64,000 bases of DNA from Methylococcaceae bacterium (GTDB lineage Bacteria > Pseudomonadota > Gammaproteobacteria > Methylococcales > Methylomonadaceae): positions 124,001 through 188,000 of the forward strand of contig JAUYBL010000038.1 in the NCBI GenBank assembly GCA_030693065.1, in the 5' to 3' direction. Under the pieces are notes generated by a model. The model saw only the letters and a list, made by a program, of their open reading frames with translations. It was not told the DNA's origin and ran no database searches. Position 1 is the first letter of the stretch, and each line of letters begins with the position of its first letter. Below, piece by piece: positions 51,065-58,580 of the stretch. A program made the position numbers and the translations under genes.

Positions 51065-51080
51065 TGGCATGCCGATTGCT
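51065..51080 (+). promoter_or_regulatory. Sigma-54 (RpoN)-type -24/-12 promoter
   Basis: TGGCATGCCGATTGCT, with GG at 51066-51067 and GC at 51078-51079, at exact RpoN spacing. It shares 14 of 16 bases with the promoter at 17026. It lies 59 bp before ATG 51139. Confidence 0.7.
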
Positions 51081-51138
51081 GATCTTTGGTTGTTAATTCT
51101 AGTTTTATCTCTCTACCTAGAAAACCTAAGGAGGTTTC

Positions 51139-52596
51139 ATGCGTAAATCTATACATACATCGGTCGTCGGTTTGACCATTGCTTTAACTGCGTTCGGTTC
51201 TGTTGCCGTACAAGCCCAAGGTTTGCAAGAAGCAAGCGAAGCCGCTGGCGTAGCCAAACTTAAATCCATTGAATTTTCCGGCACCGGTAACTGGTTTCAA
51301 TTTGGCCAAGCCCCTAACCCAAATTCTGCTTGGCCAGCATTTGATGTTAAAAATTATATCGCCGACATAAATTACGAAACGGCCAGCTCGCGCGTCCAGT
51401 ACTTACGCAGCCAAGTTGTCGAAGCCGGTCGTGCCCGTCCAGCACCCGTTGAGCAACGCGGCATCCAATTTGTTAGCGGCAATACCGCCTGGAACGAATC
51501 GATTACCGGTAATTCGGAAACTCAGCAACCAGCAGCAGTTGAAGAACGCGCTGCAGAAATTTGGTCAACACCGCAAGGCTTTCTAAAAGCCGCAGCAGCT
51601 AATAACGCGACAACAAAAGCAGTCGAAGGCGGCACCGAAGTATCATTCACCGTCGGAGGCAAATATCGCTATGTTGGTAAAATCAATGCTTTCAACCAAG
51701 TGGCACAAGTAGATACATGGATAGATAATCCGGTACTTGGCGACACGTTAGTTGAAACAAAATTTTCCGATTACAAAGATTTTGGTGGCGTTCAATTTCC
51801 ATCGCACATCGTCCGAAATCAAGGCGGCTATCCAGTGCTGGATATAAACGTCACTTCAGCAAGAGCTAACCCTGGCGTTGACATTAAAGTTCCTCAAGAT
51901 TTGGCTAAAGCCCCCGCAGTTGCCGTAACCTCTGAAAAATTGGCTGAGGGCGTTTATTATTTAACAGGCGGTACACATCACAGTCTGGCTATCGACCAAG
52001 CTGACCACATTGCAATTATCGAAGCCCCTTTAAATGAAGAACGTTCACTGGCGGTGATTTCCAAAGCCAAAGAACTTATTCCTAACAAACCAATCAAATA
52101 TTTAATCAACTCTCATGCGCATTTTGACCATGCCGGCGGCCTGCGAACATTTGTTGACGAAGGCGCGGCAATCGTGACCCATGCACCCAATCAGGCCTAC
52201 TACGAGAAAGTGTGGGCAACTCCGCACAGCCTCAATCCTGACAAATTGGAAGCCTCCAAGAAAGCAGCTAAGTTTGAGAGCTTTACCAGCAAACACGTGC
52301 TTACTGACGGCAAACGTCCGATAGAGGTTCACTCAATCGCTGGCAACGGTCATAACGATGCCTTTGTACTTGTGTTTCTGCCTAACGAAAAGATTCTTAT
52401 TGAAGCTGACGCATTCACTCCTACTGCTGCGAATGCGCCAATACCAACAGCACTGAATCCATACGCCGTTAATCTTTATGAAAACATTCAAAAATTAAAC
52501 CTGAATGTCGAAAAGATTGCTGCCTTACATGGACCACGCGTCGCCGCACTGTCTGATCTACGTGCTGTGGCAGGCATTCAACAAGCCGCTAAGTAA
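51139..52596 (+). CDS. Secreted metallo-beta-lactamase-fold hydrolase
   Basis: 485 residues. Signal peptide of about 27 residues (VVGLTIALTAFGSVAVQAQ). The N-terminal 250 residues form an unassigned domain. The C-terminal MBL domain has the metal motif HAHFDH at 326-331, with further His/Asp candidates in VTHAPN, AGNGHNDAF, EADAFTP and ALHGPR. The full set of ligands suggests an active periplasmic hydrolase, but no substrate can be named; it is not a classical beta-lactamase. AGGAGG lies 4 bases before the ATG, a very strong ribosome site, and a sigma-54-type promoter is upstream. A terminator follows. Confidence 0.88.
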   Translation: MRKSIHTSVVGLTIALTAFGSVAVQAQGLQEASEAAGVAKLKSIEFSGTGNWFQFGQAPNPNSAWPAFDVKNYIADINYETASSRVQYLRSQVVEAGRARPAPVEQRGIQFVSGNTAWNESITGNSETQQPAAVEERAAEIWSTPQGFLKAAAANNATTKAVEGGTEVSFTVGGKYRYVGKINAFNQVAQVDTWIDNPVLGDTLVETKFSDYKDFGGVQFPSHIVRNQGGYPVLDINVTSARANPGVDIKVPQDLAKAPAVAVTSEKLAEGVYYLTGGTHHSLAIDQADHIAIIEAPLNEERSLAVISKAKELIPNKPIKYLINSHAHFDHAGGLRTFVDEGAAIVTHAPNQAYYEKVWATPHSLNPDKLEASKKAAKFESFTSKHVLTDGKRPIEVHSIAGNGHNDAFVLVFLPNEKILIEADAFTPTAANAPIPTALNPYAVNLYENIQKLNLNVEKIAALHGPRVAALSDLRAVAGIQQAAK

Positions 52597-52610
52597 CAGC
52601 TAAATCTCAT

Positions 52611-52643
52611 TTCAGGACAAAAGCGCAATGCTTTTGTCCTGAA
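52611..52643 (+). terminator. Terminator hairpin after the MBL gene
   Basis: A perfect 14-bp stem (TTCAGGACAAAAGC with its complement) and a 5-base loop, 14 bp past the stop codon. The T tail is poor on this strand. Confidence 0.65.
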
Positions 52644-52729
52644 TCTCCAGCTCTACTCCTCCAACCTTGCAACTTGCCAAAATTGCCGATATAACCTTTG
52701 CCATTTTCGAATTGTTAAACGGTTAATTT

Positions 52730-53806
52730 ATGCAAAAACCATTGGTTTACAAAGGCCGTGGCAGCGTCAGTAATGCGCCAGGTCGCTTTGAAAAACAACA
52801 CAGCGAAGCCGCCGATGACGGCTGGGGCAGTTTGGATGCAGAACCAGCACCGCTCAAAACAGAAGTCATTATCGACAGTAGCAAATCGTTGATTAATTAC
52901 AACGATTCCCCTGATCTACCATTCGATCGCTCCATCAACCCTTATCGCGGCTGTGAACACGGCTGCATCTATTGCTTTGCCCGGCCAACGCATGCGTACT
53001 TAGGTTTTTCACCCGGACTGGATTTCGAAAGCCGCATCCTGATCAAACCCGATGCCGCGCGCCTACTTAGAGAGGAACTGAGCAAAAAAAATTATCGCTG
53101 TGCGCCATTGGCCTTAGGTACCAACACCGATCCCTATCAACCGCTGGAACGACAACATCGGCTAATGCGGCAGATTTTGGAAGTACTGGCAGAAACTCGC
53201 CATCCAGTCAGCATCGTCACCAAGTCATCATTGATCGAACGCGATTTAGATCTATTGACGACGATGGCTGAGCAAGGCTTAGTCTCCGTCTATCTATCCA
53301 TCACCACACTGGACCGAAATATGGCTAGAACACTGGAACCGCGCGCCGCCGCACCGCAACGACGTCTGGAAACAGTCGCTAAATTGCACGCAGCCGGTAT
53401 TCAAGTCGGCGTGATGGTCGCACCCATCATTCCGGCGTTGAACGATCACGAAATGGAAAACATCGTCAAAGCCGCCCATGCCGCAGGAGCGGCCAGCGCT
53501 GAATACATCCTGCTGCGTTTGCCGCTGGAAGTCGCAGACTTGTTCGAAGAATGGCTGCGCCACAACTACCCGCTTAAGGCAGATCATGTATTGAATCTAA
53601 TTCGGCAAAGCCGCGGCGGTAAATCTTATGATCCAGCATTTCACCAACGCATGTGCGGAACCGGAAGCTATGCCGAACTGATTGGACAACGCTTTCGGCT
53701 AATAAGCAAACGCCTAAAATTTGCTCAGTCATTACCGACGCCACGTACAGATTTATTCAGAAAACCGCACTTAGACGGGCAAATGAGTTTTGACTTTTTT
53801 GATTGA
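52730..53806 (+). CDS. PA0069-family radical SAM protein
   Basis: 358 residues. The radical SAM 4Fe-4S ligands are Cys75, Cys79 and Cys82 in YRGCEHGCIYCFARPTH. The arrangement NPYRGCEHGC and the C-terminal segment FHQRMCGTGSYAELIGQRF match the SplB-like PA0069 group. Members are widespread but functionally undefined; similarity to spore photoproduct lyase suggests nucleic-acid chemistry, without proof. It stands alone, with an unclear ribosome site. Confidence 0.9.
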   Translation: MQKPLVYKGRGSVSNAPGRFEKQHSEAADDGWGSLDAEPAPLKTEVIIDSSKSLINYNDSPDLPFDRSINPYRGCEHGCIYCFARPTHAYLGFSPGLDFESRILIKPDAARLLREELSKKNYRCAPLALGTNTDPYQPLERQHRLMRQILEVLAETRHPVSIVTKSSLIERDLDLLTTMAEQGLVSVYLSITTLDRNMARTLEPRAAAPQRRLETVAKLHAAGIQVGVMVAPIIPALNDHEMENIVKAAHAAGAASAEYILLRLPLEVADLFEEWLRHNYPLKADHVLNLIRQSRGGKSYDPAFHQRMCGTGSYAELIGQRFRLISKRLKFAQSLPTPRTDLFRKPHLDGQMSFDFFD

Positions 53807-53865
53807 AAGTTGGAGACGGGGGTATTGACTGCGGAATAACAACTTGTTGCAGAACTATCGAGTAA

Positions 53866-53955
53866 TACCAATCCCAAAAAGTTCGCACACTATCCCTTCT
53901 CCAACGGGAGAAGGTTAGGATGAGGGTTTCAAATAAAAACTTATTGAGATTGGTA
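53866..53955. mobile_element. 90-bp MITE, intergenic copy
   Basis: The body runs from TACCAATCCC to GAGATTGGTA and is flanked by a TAA duplication (53863-53865 and 53956-53958). An internal hairpin CCTTCTCC/GGAGAAGG is visible. It is about 90 percent identical (9 differences) and equal in length to the copy at 60896-60985. Confidence 0.88.
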
Positions 53956-53976
53956 TAAGTTGTAATTAGCTATAGC

Positions 53977-54012
53977 TAACCCAACATTACAAACGTTTGC
54001 AATGTTGGGTTA
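53977..54012. repeat. Near-perfect 36-bp palindrome
   Basis: Two 18-base arms, TAACCCAACATTACAAAC and its complement, with one mismatch and no loop. It lies 19 bp before the stop of the minus-strand propeller gene. There is no T tail, so it is more likely a REP-type repeat, but it may also stop transcription. Confidence 0.7.
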
Positions 54013-54030
54013 AGAAATCCAAAAAAGCAG

Positions 54031-54873
54031 TTATTTAATAGGCAACCACACCAGTTCACCCGCCAGCATATCCGGCACTAGGATGAACTTGCCGTCACCA
54101 CTTAAACCGATGTCTGCCGCGGATTTGAAGCCATTCTTAAGCAGCTTTACTTCGCCTTTCTTGCTAACGGTAAAGACACTGCCATTTTTCCAGTCGCTGG
54201 CATAAAGCACGCCTTTGGCACCGCGAACTATACCGTCGCCGCCACCAAAGCCTTCCGCAACTTTTTCAAGCTTGCCGGTTTTAATCTTGATGCGATAAAG
54301 GGTGCCGGATAGCAAATCCAGCTCCAGCAAAGAATCCTTGCCATCAACCAGCAAGCCGTTAGGACTTTGTATCTGCGCGTCCTGTTCACTGTTGGTGATC
54401 AACGTCACCTTACCGTTTTTATCGATACGGTAGACCGCACCGCCCTTACCTTCGGTATCGCCACTATCAGAAACGTAAATATTGCCCTGTGCGTCAGCTT
54501 CAAGATCATTCAAAAATTGCGGAGCTACAGGAAAAGCGTCAGCAGCGGCAAACACAGTCCACTTGCCATCCTTATCCACCTTAAGCACGCGTTTTTTGTC
54601 GGTAACAAAAATATGCTTGCCGGATACGGCCAAGCCCTTGGGGTCATCCAGACCGCTGACAAAATCCTGAGCCTTGCCATCCTTATCGATAACGGTAATC
54701 TTACCGTCACCATCCTTGTCGAATTCACCGATCTCAGAAACGTAGACTCGGCCATCCGGACCGGTCAGCGCAGATTCCGGGTTCTTAAGACCTGTGACGG
54801 TATCTGAGGTTTTGGCATAAGCCGATGACATAAAGGTAATGACCGCAGCCATCAATAGCGTGTGTTTAAACAT
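54031..54873 (-). CDS. Secreted SMP-30/NHL-type beta-propeller protein
   Basis: 280 residues. Signal peptide of about 20 residues (LLMAAVITFMSSAYA). The mature part is a six-bladed propeller with repeated segments of the kind GLAVSGKHIFVTDKKRVLKV and NGLLVDGKDSLLELDLL. The family includes gluconolactonase-like lactone hydrolases, but catalytic identity cannot be shown here. A loop DKDGDGKITVID at 52-63 matches an EF-hand calcium loop. AGGAG lies 7 bases before the ATG (AAGGAGATTTT). Confidence 0.8.
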   Translation of the reverse strand: MFKHTLLMAAVITFMSSAYAKTSDTVTGLKNPESALTGPDGRVYVSEIGEFDKDGDGKITVIDKDGKAQDFVSGLDDPKGLAVSGKHIFVTDKKRVLKVDKDGKWTVFAAADAFPVAPQFLNDLEADAQGNIYVSDSGDTEGKGGAVYRIDKNGKVTLITNSEQDAQIQSPNGLLVDGKDSLLELDLLSGTLYRIKIKTGKLEKVAEGFGGGDGIVRGAKGVLYASDWKNGSVFTVSKKGEVKLLKNGFKSAADIGLSGDGKFILVPDMLAGELVWLPIK

Positions 54874-55355
54874 AAAATCTCCTTAAAATTTGGAATGGTG
54901 CAGGTCAACGAAACGGCACCTAGGTTTTATGCTTCGACGCAATTGGCACTTGCCGTAGCGCGTCGCAGCATCGGTAAGATATTACTTCACAATGGCCAGT
55001 TAGGCGATATTGAATGCTTGTTGTCAGTCCAAGCAATATAGGTCACGCATCGCGTACCTTTTGGAGATTGGGGGTATCTGGACCTTTAAAAAAATTATCC
55101 AATGCAAAATTCAAAATCTGCCGCGCCAGTAGCGGAGTAGCTCCGAGTAGAGATAAGTTGCCGTCAAGATTTGCGTAAGATTACGCTACGCTAATCGTAC
55201 CTACGCGGGCTCAATGTCGACAGGGATTCAATTAGCTGACATTCAACGACACGCTTCAGGTGTGCGAGGGGCGGGATCTGACAACATCCTGTAAGCGGAC
55301 TGCCCCTCGCGTCATCTTCAAGCGATTGTTCGGCATATCATCTACGGGAACCCTC
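54874..55355. other. Left flank of a foreign-looking islet
   Basis: 482 bp without a credible gene. It carries a REP-like fragment around 55173-55206 (GATTACGCTACGCTAATCGT). A hairpin GCGAGGGGC/GCCCCTCGC at 55264-55310 lies just beyond the stop of the orphan gene and could end its transcript. I found no matching IS terminus on this side. Confidence 0.45.
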
Positions 55356-56420
55356 TTAATGTGCCTCACGTTCGACGCAATACGTCTTGGCTGGCCATAC
55401 GCCGTCCATGTCGATGTGACGTTGACCCGTGAGCCACTGACCCAGCGGATTGTCCCAATGGAAACTGTAGTTGTCGTCGTTTAATATGCCTATGAACGTG
55501 ATGTCGAGTTTCAATCTTGTGGCGTTCAATGGGATATTGCCGATAGTCTTCGTCAGGCCACCGCTGATCTGCAACTTCTCGGTTTTGCTACCTGCTGGCG
55601 TGTTGTATGTCAACGCTACTTTCGTGATGTAGGTGCAGCCAAGCTTGTTGACCAGAACGAGTTCGAAGGATCCCAACTGCATGATCCAGTTTGGAATAAT
55701 AAGACGCCCATCGAATGAAGCGAACGTGTAAGCGATCGGGACGGGGGTTGGTGCAATTCTGCCCGACTTTTCCGGCCAAAGGTGCTGATCAAGGCTCTTG
55801 TCCTGGTTGGTCGAGACATAGGAACCTTTGCCCGTTGCCTTGCCAAGCATTTCCTTTATGCCACTGACTGAACCGCAGATGGAGAACATGCCCTTGTCTT
55901 CCTGGGAGCCAACGTTGAGGCCGCTGTTTGCCCACAAAACGCCGGTTACCACACCGAAACCCTGGGCGATTTGCCCTTCCTGCCCCATGCTGACCGACTT
56001 TGCCTTCTTCGCAAGAAAATCCATGTTCTGGAGCATTGCCGCTCCGAAGTCATCTATTATCGACTCGTGCGAAAGTGAGAACTCCGAGGCGATAGCCCCC
56101 GCCTTTTCCAACCCCCATTTAACCTCTAAACCGGCCTCGATCTTTGTACCAGATTCTGGATCTACAACTGAGCCGTCGATGTTGACCGTCGCCTCCTGCC
56201 GGGAGACATGCTCTGACGACAACTGCCATGTGCTCGATGCGGGAACGTCGATCACCTTTACCCCAGGGAGAGCTTCTGCTACCAGACGGAAGTCACCAAC
56301 GGTAGGATCGACGATCCCAACGGCCCCCGGCTTGATCTGCATGTTAAGTCCCCAGTTCCCCCAATATGCCGGCCGACTCTTGCGAATTAGCCCTGTAAAC
56401 GGATGATTCCAGTTTGCCAT
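55356..56420 (-). CDS. Orphan protein; possible gasdermin/cytolysin-like two-domain protein
   Basis: 354 residues, no signal peptide or membrane helix. Codon choice is richer in G and C than in neighbouring genes, suggesting transfer. I do not recognise a confident family. The N-terminal part (about 1-230) has an order of motifs reminiscent of bacterial gasdermins: a beta strand DFRLVAEALPG, a stretch like VNIDGSVVD, then VVTGVLWANSGLNVGS and TPVPIAYTFASF. The C-terminal 110 residues (TYITKVALTYNTPAGS, NIPLNATRLKLDITF) recall the beta sandwich of thiol-activated cytolysins. Both are pattern impressions only. No protease partner, as in defence gasdermin operons, is adjacent. Confidence 0.7.
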   Translation of the reverse strand: MANWNHPFTGLIRKSRPAYWGNWGLNMQIKPGAVGIVDPTVGDFRLVAEALPGVKVIDVPASSTWQLSSEHVSRQEATVNIDGSVVDPESGTKIEAGLEVKWGLEKAGAIASEFSLSHESIIDDFGAAMLQNMDFLAKKAKSVSMGQEGQIAQGFGVVTGVLWANSGLNVGSQEDKGMFSICGSVSGIKEMLGKATGKGSYVSTNQDKSLDQHLWPEKSGRIAPTPVPIAYTFASFDGRLIIPNWIMQLGSFELVLVNKLGCTYITKVALTYNTPAGSKTEKLQISGGLTKTIGNIPLNATRLKLDITFIGILNDDNYSFHWDNPLGQWLTGQRHIDMDGVWPAKTYCVEREAH

Positions 56421-56872
56421 GTTTTTACCCTCCCATTATGGTTTGCCGAAGGCCAACTGCGTGTTGGCTCCAATTGAAAATTGACCACCCGTACCGATTG
56501 AAACTTCACCACGGGGAATTGCGTTGTAGCGTACTACGCAGCATTGGAATAGTCGACCAAACAGAGTTAGTTAGTCTACTGACTCCTAAGGGTCGATTGC
56601 GTGAGGTCGCCAATGACTGCTTTGTAGTACTCCAGCTCACAAAATATGGATTGGCTGACTGGCCTGTTTTGAGATTTATCGGTTTTTGACCTGTAAACAA
56701 GCGAACAAACAGCCGCTCATACCCGTAAAATTTCTTGCTCATCTAGAAATCTAGGATGTAATGTTTAAACTGTCATCATGCTTTGGTTCTACCGGCGTCA
56801 TGAAAAATCGCGCGTGTAGGCCGCTAATGCATTAGGCTTGTTTAATTAGCATTTTTCAGGAGATAAATCGTT
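56421..56872. other. Right flank of the islet
   Basis: 452 bp. It holds the IS21-like terminal repeats (56462-56512), but no transposase. A 90-codon open frame (56414-56689) has no protein-like features. The ribosome site AGGAG for the next gene is at about 56858-56862. Confidence 0.45.
56462..56512. mobile_element. Remnant of an IS21-like terminus
   Basis: Two direct repeats, ATTGAAAATTGACCAC (56473-56488) and ATTGAAACTTCACCAC (56497-56512), match at 14 of 16 bases and start 24 bp apart. IS21-family ends carry such multiple repeats and a terminal TG, here TGTTGGC at 56462. No istA/istB genes are present. The element type is an inference. Confidence 0.45.
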
Positions 56873-58525
56873 ATGAGCACGGCTAAGTTCGATACTCTTG
56901 GGCAATACCTTTTAAAACGCTTATATCAAGAAGGTGTTAAGCACATCTTCGGCGTACCGGGCGATTATGTACTCGGTTTTTATGACCTGATGGTCAAAAG
57001 CCCCGTTCAGCATATCGGCACAACGCGGGAAGATTGCGCTGCATTTGCGGCTGACGGTTATGCACGTTGTCAAGGTTTGGGGGCGCTGGCGGTAACTTAC
57101 GGCGTGGGCGCGTTAAATACCGTCAATGCAGTCGCTGGTGCGTATGCGGAATCTTCGCCTGTGATTGTGATTAGCGGCGCACCGGGTGTCGCTGAACAGA
57201 GAGATGACCCGTTAATTCATCACCGTTTTGGCCCCTTCACTTTCCAACGCGAAATTTTTGAACGCATTACTTGTGCAACTGTGGTCCTGAATGACCCAGT
57301 GATCGCTTTTCGGCAGATTGACCATGCCATTGCCTCCGCTCGCAGATATTGCAAACCGGTCTATATAGAAATTCCTCGCGACTTGGTGCTGGTTGAAGGC
57401 TATCCCATACCCTCTGAGACACTGGAAAAATTTACCAGTGATGAAAGCGCCCTGGCCGAAGCCGTGGCGGAAACATTGGAGTTATTGACCAAATCTGTGT
57501 CACCAATGATTATTGCCGGCGTTGAATGTCATCGACGTGGACTACAGAGTGAGTTGCTTGATCTTGTTGAACGCGCGCGTTTACCGGTCGCCGCTACATT
57601 AACAGGCAAATCAGTGCTTGCAGAACGTCACCCTGCTTATCTGGGTATTTACGAAGGCGCGATGAGCTCCGAACATGCGCGGTATATGGTTGAGCAATCC
57701 GATTTACTACTGATGCTGGGCGTCACCTTGAATGACATAGATACTGGCATCTATACCGCCAAACTTGATCCCCATCATATGGTCCGCGCTGCACAGGATG
57801 AAGTGGTAATCAGCGCCCATCGCTATCCTCGCGTTTTGTTAGCCGATTTTTTATCGGCCTTAGCATGCGCTGTCAAAACCAGCAATCAAGCCTACGCATC
57901 GCCGCCGATCACCATACAATCAAGCCGATTTCCCGAACCCAACCGGCAAATGTCGACTATCCGCTTAATCGAACGTCTCAATCAGGCACTTAGCCCGGAA
58001 ATGATGGTAGTGTGTGATGTCGGCGATTGCCTGTTTGCAGCCATTGATTTACGAGTCCATCAACAAAGTGAATTTCTGGCTTCCAGTTTCTACGCGACCA
58101 TGGGTTTTGCAGTCCCAGCAGCGCTGGGAGCGCAAATCGCCCGTCCAGATCATCGCGCACTGATTCTAGTCGGCGATGGCGCATTTCAGATGACTGGCAC
58201 TGAGCTTTCAACACACGCACATCTTGGCCTGAATCCGATTGTGATCGTTTTTAACAATTCAGGTTACAGCACCGAGCGCTTTATTCTTGAAGGTCCGTTC
58301 AATGATATTAGCCCTTGGCGTTTTGACCGGCTCGGCGAGGTCTTCGGTCCGTTAAATGGCTACAATGCCTCCACAGAAGAAGAGTTTGAAGCGGCCCTGA
58401 CTAATTCCCTGCAATGCCAAACCCAGCCAAGTATTATTAATGTTCATCTGTTGGCTCAGGATGCTTCTTCGGCGATGAAACGACTCGCAGAACACTTAAA
58501 AACCAGAGTCCAAGGCGAAAGCTAG
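56873..58525 (+). CDS. Thiamine diphosphate-dependent 2-oxo acid decarboxylase
   Basis: 550 residues. Pyruvate/indolepyruvate decarboxylase-type enzyme. The TPP motif is GDG at 434-436, with NN at 461-462. Catalytic residues of the decarboxylase subgroup are all present: Asp31 (VPGDY), Glu53, the His116-His117 pair (LIHHRFG) and Glu468 (GYSTE). This pattern favours a non-oxidative decarboxylase over acetolactate synthase. Substrate could be pyruvate, indolepyruvate or phenylpyruvate; sequence does not decide. AGGAG lies 10 bases before ATG 56873. It adjoins the foreign islet, but its composition resembles the host. Confidence 0.9.
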   Translation: MSTAKFDTLGQYLLKRLYQEGVKHIFGVPGDYVLGFYDLMVKSPVQHIGTTREDCAAFAADGYARCQGLGALAVTYGVGALNTVNAVAGAYAESSPVIVISGAPGVAEQRDDPLIHHRFGPFTFQREIFERITCATVVLNDPVIAFRQIDHAIASARRYCKPVYIEIPRDLVLVEGYPIPSETLEKFTSDESALAEAVAETLELLTKSVSPMIIAGVECHRRGLQSELLDLVERARLPVAATLTGKSVLAERHPAYLGIYEGAMSSEHARYMVEQSDLLLMLGVTLNDIDTGIYTAKLDPHHMVRAAQDEVVISAHRYPRVLLADFLSALACAVKTSNQAYASPPITIQSSRFPEPNRQMSTIRLIERLNQALSPEMMVVCDVGDCLFAAIDLRVHQQSEFLASSFYATMGFAVPAALGAQIARPDHRALILVGDGAFQMTGTELSTHAHLGLNPIVIVFNNSGYSTERFILEGPFNDISPWRFDRLGEVFGPLNGYNASTEEEFEAALTNSLQCQTQPSIINVHLLAQDASSAMKRLAEHLKTRVQGES

Positions 58526-58580
58526 CGAGACTTTTAGATTGAAGTGTTAACCCGTTTTCAATGAAAATACCCGCAAGACA

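Larger units (their letters stand above)
50829..51138. other. Intergenic region with terminator and sigma-54 promoter
   Basis: 310 bp. It carries a 10-bp-stem hairpin near its left end and the sigma-54-type promoter at 51065-51080, both listed separately. No gene is apparent. Confidence 0.5.

Noticed and set aside
55356-56420. Defence operon with a caspase-like protease beside the gasdermin-like gene
   Set aside because: No protease gene is adjacent; the neighbours are a secreted propeller and a decarboxylase, each with its own control signals.
56414-56689. 90-codon open frame upstream of the decarboxylase
   Set aside because: It starts in the promoter region of the orphan gene and runs across the IS-like terminus; no protein features.
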